From positions 1-64,000 of the forward strand of contig VFIW01000005.1 in NCBI GenBank assembly GCA_006386115.1: a stretch of DNA of 64,000 nt, in the 5' to 3' direction. Under the pieces are notes generated by a model that worked only from the letters and a program-made list of their open reading frames with translations, searched no databases and was not told where the DNA came from. This document shows positions 54,692 to 64,000 of the stretch, in pieces; the stretch's first letter is position 1; each line of letters begins with the position of its first letter. The stretch comes from Globisporangium splendens (Eukaryota; Oomycota; Peronosporomycetes; Pythiales; Pythiaceae). The translations under genes and the position numbers were made by a program.

Positions 54692-57600
54692 GGTGAAGCT
54701 TCATCGCGCTCGGAGTGTCGAGCGTGTATGCATTCCCATTGGCCTGTTGAACTGTGAACGGTCCAATGAACTTCGGTGCCAGTTTGGTTGAGCCGTAGTT
54801 GGAAACTGCATGTGTAGGTAAACTAGCAGTTGATAACAATACTAATTCACCCACACGTAATTCACTAAAGTTCTTTCGACCTTTAGCGTCTGCTTTTCGC
54901 TTTTGTTCATCGAACGCATCAGCGATCGAATCCCTCACGTAGCGGATCACAGCTTGACGCTGTAAGACGAACTTGTTCACAGCTTCGTCCTTGTCGCTTG
55001 TTGCTGATGCAACATGCGTTTCCTTGGGTTTCGCGTGAACAGCTTCGCGCTATTCATGGTATTCACGATATTTACGAATCCCCCCCGTAGTCAAAACGGG
55101 ACTACCTCCGAGAATAGAGGGGAACCGTGGGTGCCGTAAACAGTTCACGTAAAACGGGGTGTGGCCCGTAGATACGTGAATTGAGTTGTTTATGGCAAAC
55201 TCGGCGAACGGGAGGCAATCACTCCAGTTCTGGGATGCATGCGCGTAGCTGCGGACGATTCCGCCAACTACACGGTTTACACGTTCGGTCTGGCCGTCCG
55301 TTTCCGGATGGTCCGGAGTTGACATGGACAACTTCGTACCCAAAAGAGCGAACGTTTCCGTCCAGAAACGGGCCATGAAACGAGGATCACGGTCCGACAC
55401 AATCTCTTGCGGCATTCCGTGTAGATGGGATACCGTGTCAACAAACACGCGTGCGGTTTGCGCCGCCGTGATGTGCTCGGACACCGCAGTAAGATGCACC
55501 ATCTTACTGAAGCGGTCGACGAACACAAGCACGCCTGTCCTCCGTCCGTTGTCGGGCGGAAGACCGAAGACAAAGTCCATCGAGACTGACTTCCACCACT
55601 CGGATGGTGTTGGAAGCGAGTGCAAAGGAGCCTGTGATGAAGGCGCAGGCTTCGAGCGTTGACAAACCTCGCAAGCACGAACGTACTTGCGTACCCACTT
55701 GTACTGCTTTGGCCAGTAGAAGTCGCGCGCGAGAGAGACGTAAGTCTTCTCGTGGCCAAGATGACCGGCAAACGGTGCATCATGGTACTCGAAAAGGATC
55801 TGCATCTTCAGATCCTCATCATTGGGAACGACGATGCGCTGAGCGTCATCGTCGTTGGTGCTGTACAAAAGAACACCCTTGTGTAATCGATAACGATGTA
55901 CACGAGCACGCAGACGGCTTGGCAGCTTGCGTTTCACACTGCTCTTATCAGAGAGAAACGAAATGAGAGCACGAGTATCCTCATCGTGCTCGTAAGCACT
56001 TGTGATTTGAGCCACAAGCGATGAAATGGGCGTCGCACTGTGTACGACGTTCGCCGAAGCTTGTCCAATGACCTCCATTGGGTCGAAGTCAGGTCATCGT
56101 GAAAGCGCATCCGCAATGACGTTGAAGCGACCTGGCTTGTATTCGACGCGGAAGTGGTACTCCGCGAAGAATGACAACCATCTCGCCATCCTCTGTGAGA
56201 GGTGTGGAGAGTTCACGGCCGTGCGCAGGGACGCATGGTCGGTTTAAACGACGAACGGTCTATCTCCTAAGAGATAGATCCGGAACTTGGCCAGTGCGTA
56301 TTTCATGGCAAGGAGCTCCTTGTCATGCACCGGATAATTACGCTCAGCTGGCTTCAGCTGACGCGACTGAAAGCAGACAACGCATTCGCGACCCTCACGA
56401 TCGGTTTGCATCAGAGTGCACCCGATCGCATAGTCGCTTGCATCGCAAACGACATGGAAGGGATGCTCGTGATCAGCGATCGCGAGGATCGGCGCCGCAG
56501 TCAAGCTCTCCTTGAATGTGTTGAAGGCATCTTCGCATTGGGACGTCCAGTCCCAAGGCGCATCCTTCTTCAATAGAAGGGAAAGAGGTCGCGAGATCGC
56601 GGCGTGATTGCGCGAGTACTTGTGCAAGTGTGCCGCGAGACCAGGGAACCTGCGGAGATCCTTCGTGTTCCTTGGCCGCGGCCAATCGACAATCGCCTTG
56701 ATCTTTTCCGGATCAGGACGCACACCGCTCTTGCCGACAAAACAGCCAAGAACGGGGATCTCGCTCGACCCGAAGATGCACTTCTTCAGGTTGGCATAGA
56801 GCTTGTGCTTTCGCATCAAGTCTAGTACCCGTCGAAGATGCAATCGATGCACTTCGACGTCAGTCTTCCCGTCCTCAGCCTTGCTGTGGACGAACACGTC
56901 ATCAAAATAGCTCGGTGCGAAATCGCGCACCAAACGAAGGAGATGCGTGGCACAGCAGTTGAGCGTCGCCGGGGCATTCTTCAACCCATGCGGCATCACC
57001 AGCCACTCCCAGAGCATCCCACTGGGCGTGCTCACTGCCGTGAGAGGGATATCCTTCTCACGCATCAAGATCTGGTAGAACCCATCTCTCAAATCGAGAG
57101 CACTGAAGGTGGTGCTCCCGCTCATGCCATCAATGATGACATCCTTCCGCGGTATCGGCGTTTGCGCCAGTATCGTCGCGGCGTTCAGCTTGTTAAAAGC
57201 ATGAGCAATTGGCCAGCCTCCTGTGGCCTTTTTGACACAGAAGGTGGGACTCGCGTGCGGGGAGGTTGACTCACGCACGTGCCCAGCTTTGAAGCGCGCA
57301 TCGAAAAACTCATTGATTGCGTTAACTTGGTCTCGCGGTAATGGCCATTGCCGCGCCACACAGTACTTCGTGCCTGGCGCGAGGTCTATCTCATGGCGAG
57401 TCCCCTTGTCGTGTGGAAGCTCACAAGGGACTTCATCCGAGAATACATCAGCGTATTCACGCAGTACGTCGTAGAAAGACGACGACTTCTTTAGCGTCTC
57501 CCAGCTTTGAGCTACGAAACGTTCCACCTTTGTGTGGTCACTGGCGACGTCAACGTCCTCAGTGGAAGGTGAGCACAATATTTTCTCGTCAACTTGCGCA

Positions 57601-58906
57601 GACATTCGCTCTCGAGTGTCTACGAGGTCTTCAACACTCATGACGATACAGATCTGTTCAGTCTTATCATCACGCAAGTTCCGAAGGAACTTCTTCCAGC
57701 TTAAGCTGGGAAGTCGCGTGGTCTCCGCGGCTGACCGTGGAGGAACTCGAACAGTCAGAGACTGGTTAGCTACTCCAGTCTCTGTCGTCGCCAAGACGTT
57801 GATCGTCTCGATGTTCTCGTCTGCTCGGTCAGCACGACGGAGATGAGGAGGAATCCTGCATCTCCCTCGCGAACTGCGATTTTTCTTTGTGCACTCAGCT
57901 ACCTCTCGTAGCTGAGCGTGTTCTTCTTGAGTGCCGCAGTCTTTACCACTCGCACTGAGGTCTCTTTCACCGTGGCGGTCTTTATCGCCCATGTTGTTCT
58001 TCTCGGAGCGTTCGTGACGATTGTCATCGTCTACGCGCTGTTCTTCGACGGTGCTACGAGCGCATTTTCCGCTCGTGGCACTTTTCTTCTTCAAGTTGCG
58101 GCAGTCTTTTCTGCCCGCGACTGGCATCTCCCTTGCCACGCGAGGATGCGCCTTCCTCGCGGTGGAACTCGTGCGTCCAGCATGACGCTTGTGTTGCAGC
58201 ACACTCACGTAATCGTAGGCGAGGGGTTGGGGCCATTGCACGCCGACACATCTCGTGACTGCGCGAGTGCAATTAACGATGCGCTCGGAACACAGACAGG
58301 GCCATCGCTCTCTGTTGCGCTCCGAACGATCGTCGTTGGAGCGGACCAGGCGATCGATTGGCTCTTCCAATCGATCGTGGGCTCGAACTTCGTCATCCAT
58401 GGTATGCCAAGGATGACGTCAAACTTCTTGTCCAGTTCGAGAACGATGAAATCGTCCTCGAACTGCTTCCCTTCATGCCCGAAACGTGCGGGAATCGTAC
58501 GTTTCGCGACTTCTACAGTGGAGCCAGTAGCAAGTCGAACAATCAACCTTTTATGCGGAGCTCCCACCTCCACATGAGGCACAATAGACAAACTTTGTGC
58601 CCTCACAAAGTTGTTTGAAGCGCCTGTGTCAAACAGCGCGCGCACGATCTTCTTATCGTGTGTGCGTAATTGCAGAGTGATGAGCGCTTTCTCGTCACCC
58701 TGTTCTTTACAACGAGACAGAGTCTCGTCGGGGGCTGCGACCCTCACATGTCCAACACTGACTTGTGGGGACGCGCTTCCAGCAGGGTGCCCCTCGCCTA
58801 CTGGCTGCTTTTGTTTTTTGCAACGACGGCGCGCAGCTGGTTGCGAGAAGCGCTTCCAGCTGACTCCGTGCGTTGGGACCGTGGCGCCTGGCGCGGCGCC
58901 ATGCAC
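54012..58906 (-). pseudogene. Gypsy K pol, several stops and one frameshift
   Basis: Pol is entered from gag by the -1 site at 58819-58813. Protease (FDTGASNNFV) is open to 58205, where a frameshift in the linker leads to the RT frame (open 58400-56244). RT has RHEIDLAPGTKYC, LRDGFYQILM and YFDD (about 56890-56915). RNase H is cut by TAA at 56244 where YTDHASL is expected. The same frame resumes with integrase (56078-55050): HHCC zinc region, SMDFVFGLP, SDRDPRF and HPETDGQTERVNR. Further stops lie near 55048 and 54600. The GPY/F region (KFIGPFTV) is at about 54780. A weak chromodomain (54230-54040, LIRWRGFLPESSTRERR) closes the gene in the same frame. Pol is non-functional but complete in domain order. 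Confidence 0.88.
58798..58819 (-). promoter_or_regulatory. Gypsy K -1 ribosomal frameshift site
   Basis: A-AAA-AAC (58819-58813) stands in the gag frame, 12 nt before CAG-TAG (TAG 58800-58798). The -1 frame continues QKQPVGEGHPAG, matching the pol start of N (VGEGTPTG). Confidence 0.75.
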
Positions 58907-59784
58907 TCATAAGCGAAGTGGCCATTCTTGCCACATCGATTGCACCGGACCGATTTCTTCCTCGGCATTTGAGTCGTCAGCGAGTCAACCGCAGAGAGGT
59001 CCATCGGCTCCGGTCCATTCGAACGCGGCGCTTGAGAGTGCGAATGAAGCTTCGATTGCTTCATGCTGAAGTCTTCTTGGATGCTACGTGAAATAGCTTC
59101 CTCGAGCGTCTTGGGATGGTCCCGAAACAAATAAGTCTTGATCGGACCATCGTTCAAGCCTTTCATGTACACGGCAATCTGTGTAGCCATGTCGATGGGT
59201 TCCTCCACAACATTGGACACCAGATAGCGTGCCCTCTGAGAGTAAGCATGGATGTCATGCTTACCCTGACGCAGATCGAGAAACTCAGCTCTCGATCTGA
59301 ACTCGTTCTTGGGTGGCTCAAACGTGAGTTTGGACTCGGATTTGAACTCCTCGTAGGACGTGAACGCAGACGGATCATGCAGTCTGCGTCCATACGCCCA
59401 CGTCTTCGCCCGCCCTGCAAGGCAGCTCATGGCGAAGGAAACCTTCAGACCCTCGTCAGTGATCTGACGAGCGTTAACAGCAGCGTCGAGCTCGACGAGC
59501 CATCGGAGAAGCGGTTCCCCTTCTCCGCCTCTGTGCGTAGACACATTGAGTTTTAAAAACTCAGCGCGTGGAGACTTGGCAGCAACAGATGACTGTTGCT
59601 GACCGCGTTCTTGCAGCATAAAGCGCAGAGCAGCTGCTCTGTGCTCTTCCGGGGAGAGCGTGCGCAGCATGGACGCTACGACGCTCTCGTCGACAACCTC
59701 TGCCATGCGCCCCAGAGCGTCCCATTCGATGGCGCTCAGGTGCGGGCAGTCTTCTCTGGTTACGCGACCACCATCGAACTCCAT
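58798..59784 (-). CDS. Gypsy K Gag, intact 328 aa
   Basis: Gag is open from MEFDGGRVTREDCPHLS to KNKSSQ. The N-terminal domain (CPHLSAIEWDALGRMAEVV) and capsid region (LRWLVELDAAVNARQ, FEPPKNEFRSRAEFLDLRQG, TYLFRDHPKTLEEA) match the gag genes of N and H. A single zinc knuckle CNRCGKNGHFAYEC binds RNA. The zinc knuckle is preceded by a basic stretch (MPRKKSVR). The gene is intact while pol is broken, so K could still form particles. The stop is part of the frameshift signal. Confidence 0.9.
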   Translation of the reverse strand: MEFDGGRVTREDCPHLSAIEWDALGRMAEVVDESVVASMLRTLSPEEHRAAALRFMLQERGQQQSSVAAKSPRAEFLKLNVSTHRGGEGEPLLRWLVELDAAVNARQITDEGLKVSFAMSCLAGRAKTWAYGRRLHDPSAFTSYEEFKSESKLTFEPPKNEFRSRAEFLDLRQGKHDIHAYSQRARYLVSNVVEEPIDMATQIAVYMKGLNDGPIKTYLFRDHPKTLEEAISRSIQEDFSMKQSKLHSHSQAPRSNGPEPMDLSAVDSLTTQMPRKKSVRCNRCGKNGHFAYECMAPRQAPRSQRTESAGSASRNQLRAVVAKNKSSQ

Positions 59785-59863
59785 GGTGGTCGATGGCGGA
59801 CACTGCCGAGAACCGAGGGAGCGTGTCTACTTCAGTAGACACGGGATGGCCGTGGGAAGGACT

Positions 59864-59878
59864 GCTGGTGCTACCGGG
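59864..59878 (-). other. Gypsy K primer-binding site
   Basis: In sense CCCGGTAGCACCAGC follows the 5' LTR. It shares GGTAGCAC with N. Confidence 0.55.
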
Positions 59879-60368
59879 TGTAACGGGTCAATCGTTACGC
59901 TGGTGTACACCTGTGCGTCCGTGAGGAAGCGCGCAGTTAGGTGTCACACCTAACTGGGGTTGTATAGAACGTAGCACAGGACCAGAGAAAGCTGGTCCCA
60001 ATACTGTAGCGATCGTTCTAGTATGAGGAAAGAATGAGAGTGTTTTTATTTTGTGTGCTTGTGTCGAGCGGTCTGGCTAGACCGCGAGTAAAACCTAAAA
60101 CCTTATGCAAAACCCTAATTGTTGGTTGGGAGAATTCCTACTGTTTTCCTGAGACCTGATTGGTCCAAATCCTGCCTGCTTCTGTATTATTATCCAATGA
60201 TATGCAATACCTGTCATACGGAATGTGGAGGGGTCTCGATGACAGAAGAGGGGTCAGCACCCACGTGCGGTGCGGACTTAGCTGAAGTACGCACCGTGCA
60301 CTTGAGAAGGAGGGTCGTGCGTACTTAGTGTACACACGTGAGGGCGTGTGGCGGGAAGCCCCGTTACA
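59879..60368 (-). repeat. Gypsy K 5' LTR
   Basis: This 490-bp LTR keeps the TGTAACGGG...CCCCGTTACA ends. About a dozen differences separate it from the 3' LTR. The base run after it starts CAAGG. Confidence 0.92.
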
Positions 60369-61482
60369 CAAGGATGCTTAGATGTAGTGCTAGCGAACTA
60401 AGTCCTCCATTCAATTCACTTGTCAATTTGCCATCAAGTTACCACCTCCGAGCCCGAATCCGCGCCAGCGTTCCCCCAACTTTCGACCAATCAAGTTCCG
60501 ACTTTCGACCAATCAGCGATCAAGAAAACCCCAACTCGTTACATCTAGTAGCACTTTGCGTCAGATAGGTCACGAGGTCTTGACGGGCTTTATCAGCTTC
60601 TGCAGGTTTTGGCACGCCTAAATACGTAAAGCTGCCTTGAATCGGGACCTGCTTGACGCGCGGCTTCTTGGGCATCGAGTTGGAGAGGTTATTAACTCTG
60701 GGAGTTCTCGATTAATTGCTTGATCCTCAAATGAAGGCTTCACCAAGGCACGCCTGACGATGACACCACGGAATAACACCCTAAAGAACACAGACAGTTA
60801 GGGCGAACCCAAGACACCGTGTCACTGTTAGAGAAACCGAAGTAGACCAGAACACAGAATTACGCACAAAAGTACGACTGGCTCAACATTACAGGAATTA
60901 CTGCCACGGAGCACCAAAGAGTCAACCCACCGACAATGATTCCGGGATTTATGTCGCTAATAGCAACACCCGTTCAGAAAGTGGCTTGAATAGCAACCTC
61001 GGAGGTGCCAGGCTTGGACAGCGACGGCGACTTGAACGCTTGGAAGCAGCCACACTCCCCCCCGGCGAAGGCTTTCCGGATCTGTGAAGTGCCAGAGAAG
61101 CACGTGGACAAGTGTCCAGACAAGCTGAAGTGACGACACGCAAAGAAGGCTCTAGTCTGGACCGCTCAAGGAATCGCCGATGTATCCGACGGAATCAGCG
61201 AGTGCTTTCGACGCGCGCTACGAAACCCGCCAGCATCGAGCTCGGGTACCAGGAAGGCTAAGCTGCATCCAGGTCAAGTTCCTCCGCCAAAGTTCGACTA
61301 AAAAATTGGAAATATAAAAATTGATCAAAAAAAAGAAACGAATAAAAGATAAATATATAGCTTCAAAGTAAATTGGTTTTTAAGCTCCCATAAGATTGAA
61401 TCTCGACTCCCGTCCCTGCCAATCAAGTCAAATAGTTACGTAAATTACCGAGTGCGAATACCAAGTCAAGAAAATTGCCAAG
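60369..61482. other. Mixed intergenic stretch with copia LTR relic and small ORF
   Basis: At about 60376-60440 the sequence resembles the R/U5 end of the copia LTR (GCTTAGATGTAG, GAACTAAGTCCTCCATTCAA), so a diverged copia LTR fragment is likely. A minus-strand ORF at 60675-60520 (51 codons, MPKKPRVKQVPIQG) looks protein-like but has no recognised family. An 11-base direct repeat TTTCGACCAAT lies at about 60480-60515. The remainder to 61482 is the leader of element M. Its 5' LTR was not identified, and an AT-rich tract lies at about 61300-61380. Confidence 0.4.
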
Positions 61483-64000
61483 ATGAGCGAACCAACGAAT
61501 GCCCAGTTAGTGCAGAGTATACTGGCAGTGCTAAACCAGCAAGCAGAGGTGGTCCGAGAATTCCAGCAAGTGAAACGGGAGTCAGAGATTATGTTAGAGG
61601 AATGTAAATTACCGGTTTATAGTGGAGCTTTACAAGAATCAATCCAATTATACGAAGAGCAAGTCGGAGACTATTTAAAGGCGAGGAACATTGATAGAAA
61701 TGACGCTAGCCTACAACCACGCCTTTTGGCGATGTTGGGAGGAACCCTTCGGCAAGGAGCTGCCCAGTGGTTCATTGTGAAGAAGACAGAGATCGAGATG
61801 GTTGATCAGTTCTTCCTGGAACTAGGAAATGAATTTGTTCCCGCTGATCTACAAGAGCGTTTACGCGATCAGTTGGGCGAGCTGTCCCAGGGTCAGTGCC
61901 GTGGCCTTGACGACTACGTCAGTCGTTTTGGGCATGTCATTACACAAGTGCAAGAGATGAGTGAACTCGACAAGATCATCTATTTTGTGCGAGGATTAGG
62001 TTCAGCAATCCGAACGGAGGTTCGCTATCGCCGATGTTCTACGTTGTCGGAAGCGATCACTCTTGCATTGGACTATGACCGTTCGCATCGTCGCTCTGCG
62101 AATGGAAGGCGGTCCCACTCAGAACCAAGGTACAGGCGATTCGATAATCGCCAATACCGACTGAATGGTGCAGGTCCGACGGAAGTGGACAATGTCCGAG
62201 TCCTGGGTCGTGAGTAGTGTTTGCGTCAGCGCCTTTGCTTTAATTGCAACCGACCTGGACATCGAACGTCAGAGTGTCGTGCGCCGCGCCAGCAGAGACA
62301 AGCGAGCACGCCACAGGCCATGCGGAACTCAAGAGATCAGCGTCCGGCTCATCAAGCTCGTCGGTCAAATTCAATGGTTGAGCACAACCTTGCCACAGTT
62401 GACGAAGTTGATTATCCCATTGTGTTTGACAATGCGGAGCTAAACGCAGTGGAAGTTGCACGTAAAATCAACTTGTTTGTTGTGAACGGCCGTATAGATG
62501 GTAATGACGTGCACATTTTAATTGACAGCGGCGCCTCAACCAACCTGATCCAGCGTGGGTTGGCGAAGAAAGTGCTGCAGACAGCAATGATCAGAGCGTA
62601 AGGATTCGACGGCAGACGAACCAAGAAACAAGCGAACGAGGTGGAAGCATCGTGCCAAGTACAAGACAAGAAGTTTGAGGCAATGCAGTTTACGGAGTGG
62701 GATCTACCCAAGAGCCACGATGTCATATTCGATCAGTCATGGTTCGTCGAGCACAACCCGATCATTGATTGGAGAAAGCAGACTTTTCAATTACCAGAAG
62801 ATGCCTCTCTGCGCGAGTGCAGTGGCAGTAAAATCTGCGCCAAGATCAAGAATGCAGAGTATGAAGAGTTGTTCGTTGTGAAGGTGTCAGCAGTTGACGG
62901 CAATACTCCAGTCGTCCCGCTAGAGTTGAAACCTGTCATTGATCGGTTCGCGGACTGTTTCCCGGAGAAGTTGCCGGATGGCTTACCGCCAGAGCGTGCT
63001 GTGAACTTTGAGCTCCAGGCGAAGCCGGATGCAGTGCCAAGTTCGCGCACGCCATTTCGTCTGTCCAAGGCAGAACAAGACGCGTTGGGAGAGTTCGTTC
63101 GCGGCAACGTGAAAAAGAGATGGATTGAAGTATCAAACTCCCCATGGATCTCTAATATCTTCGGTGTTCCGAAGAAGGATCCAGCTACGGGTATGGCTGT
63201 GAAGCGCGCTGAGCGACTGTGCAGTGGTAACTCAAAGGTACCGATACGTTGGGTCATCGACTATCGGTATGTCAGCAGCCAGACGAAGATCCCCAAGATC
63301 CCTCTACCACACATAGAGGAACTCTTTGATCAGATGCTCGGTGCGACGGTATTCACGGTGATCGACCTCGCGCAAGGTTATCACCAGATGCGCGTGAAGC
63401 CTGACAGTCGTCCTTACACGGCGTTTAGGTTGCAAAAGGAAACGTACCAACGGTGTGTCGCTCCGATGGGATTAGCGGGTATCCCGGAAGTGTGGTCTCA
63501 TCTCATGCGAGTACTCTTTGGTAAACTCAAGTTTGTTGTCGTGTATCTCGATGATATCTGTATCTTCTCCCGCTCGATGAGCGACCATGCGCAACATCTG
63601 GCGATGGTCTGTGAAGTCCTCCGTCATGAGAAGTTGTACGCTCGCCTGTCCAAGTGCGAGTTCGGCAAGTTCAGTGTCCAGTTCCTCGGTCATACAGTTG
63701 CGGTTGAAGGGATCCAAGTCGACGCACACAAGACAACCGCGATCGAGAAGTATCCTACTCCAACGACGCAAAAAACGTTGTTGTGTTTTCTGGATCTCGC
63801 CGGATACTATCGTCGGTTTATTTACGATTTTGCTCGGATTGCGTTGCTGCTGCATAGGCTGATCAAGAAGGATGCAAAGTGGACATGGTCATCAGAACAT
63901 GGTCGTGCTTTTCGTGCGTTAAAGTTGGCTCTACAAAGGCTCTGACGTTGCGCTTACATGACTTTGATCGTCGGTTCACGGTAACAACAGATGCCTCTGG
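61483..64000 (+). pseudogene. Chromovirus-type element M gag-pol, truncated by window end
   Basis: This Ty3/gypsy polyprotein gene is of the L family, in one frame with two in-frame stops. Gag runs from ATG 61483 (MSEPTNAQLVQ) to TAG 62215-62217, which stands where L has Glu. The zinc knuckle CFNCNRPGHRTSEC and protease LIDSGASTNLI follow, then TAA 62599-62601. The frame stays open from 62641 through RT (VIDLAQGYHQM, YLDD at about 63544-63555) to about 63938. A shift there moves RNase H (RFTVTTDAS) into another frame at the window edge. The RT core is intact. Gag and pol in one frame with no slippery site separate this family from N, K and H. Integrase and the chromodomain expected by analogy with L lie beyond the window. 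Confidence 0.87.

Larger units (their letters stand above)
52327..60368 (-). mobile_element. Gypsy element K, complete with two LTRs
   Basis: This 8.04-kb Ty3/gypsy element on the minus strand has LTRs of 488 and 490 bp (about 3% divergence), a polypurine tract, primer-binding site, gag, broken pol and an intact antisense gene. The flanks do not form a target duplication: GTTAT lies on the left in H pol, and CAAGG on the right in unrelated DNA. The right side also does not continue H, so a rearrangement has occurred. Confidence 0.92.

Overview
This is a eukaryotic, transposon-dense window in which nearly every base belongs to nested LTR retrotransposons. No bacterial operon, rRNA, tRNA or CRISPR was seen. 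The element types (Ty1/copia with an initiator-Met half-tRNA primer site, Ty3/gypsy chromoviruses), roughly even base composition and short introns suggest an oomycete such as a Phytophthora relative. That assignment is inference, made without any database search.

Layout. 1-187: end of a gypsy LTR that cuts into a copia element. 188-21837: five copia elements (called A-E here) in tandem on the minus strand, about 4.5-4.6 kb apart, each neighbouring pair sharing one LTR of about 332 bp. Only E keeps a full-length uninterrupted gag-pol frame, and its C-terminus is altered. 21838-30352: an older, broken copia element (G, plus strand) split by a sixth young copia copy (F, plus strand, 23326-28228) with a perfect 5-bp target duplication. 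30755-31290 and 49856-52326: gag and pol halves of one gypsy element (H), separated by about 18.6 kb whose two ends are inverted copies of a gypsy LTR-like repeat (J). Inside that block are a lone LTR (K32), a Josephin-like protease relic, a decayed chromovirus (L, 34880-39684), a nearly intact gypsy element (N, 40022-47673) and exons of an unrecognised spliced gene (48436-49162). 52327-60368: a second full gypsy element (K, minus strand). 61483-64000: start of a chromovirus-type element (M) of the same family as L.

How the genes work. Copia elements make one Gag-Pol polyprotein in the order Gag, CCHC zinc knuckle, protease, integrase, RT, RNase H. The gag start codon lies inside the primer-binding site. 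Gypsy elements N, K and H separate gag from pol by a -1 shift with a conserved slippery heptamer exactly 12 nt before a CAG-TAG end. N and K also carry an extra gene on the opposite strand, between the 3' LTR and the pol C-terminus, that predicts a basic, coiled-coil protein. This antisense gene is the best candidate for an undescribed system. L and M read gag and pol in one frame. All identity figures are estimates by eye.
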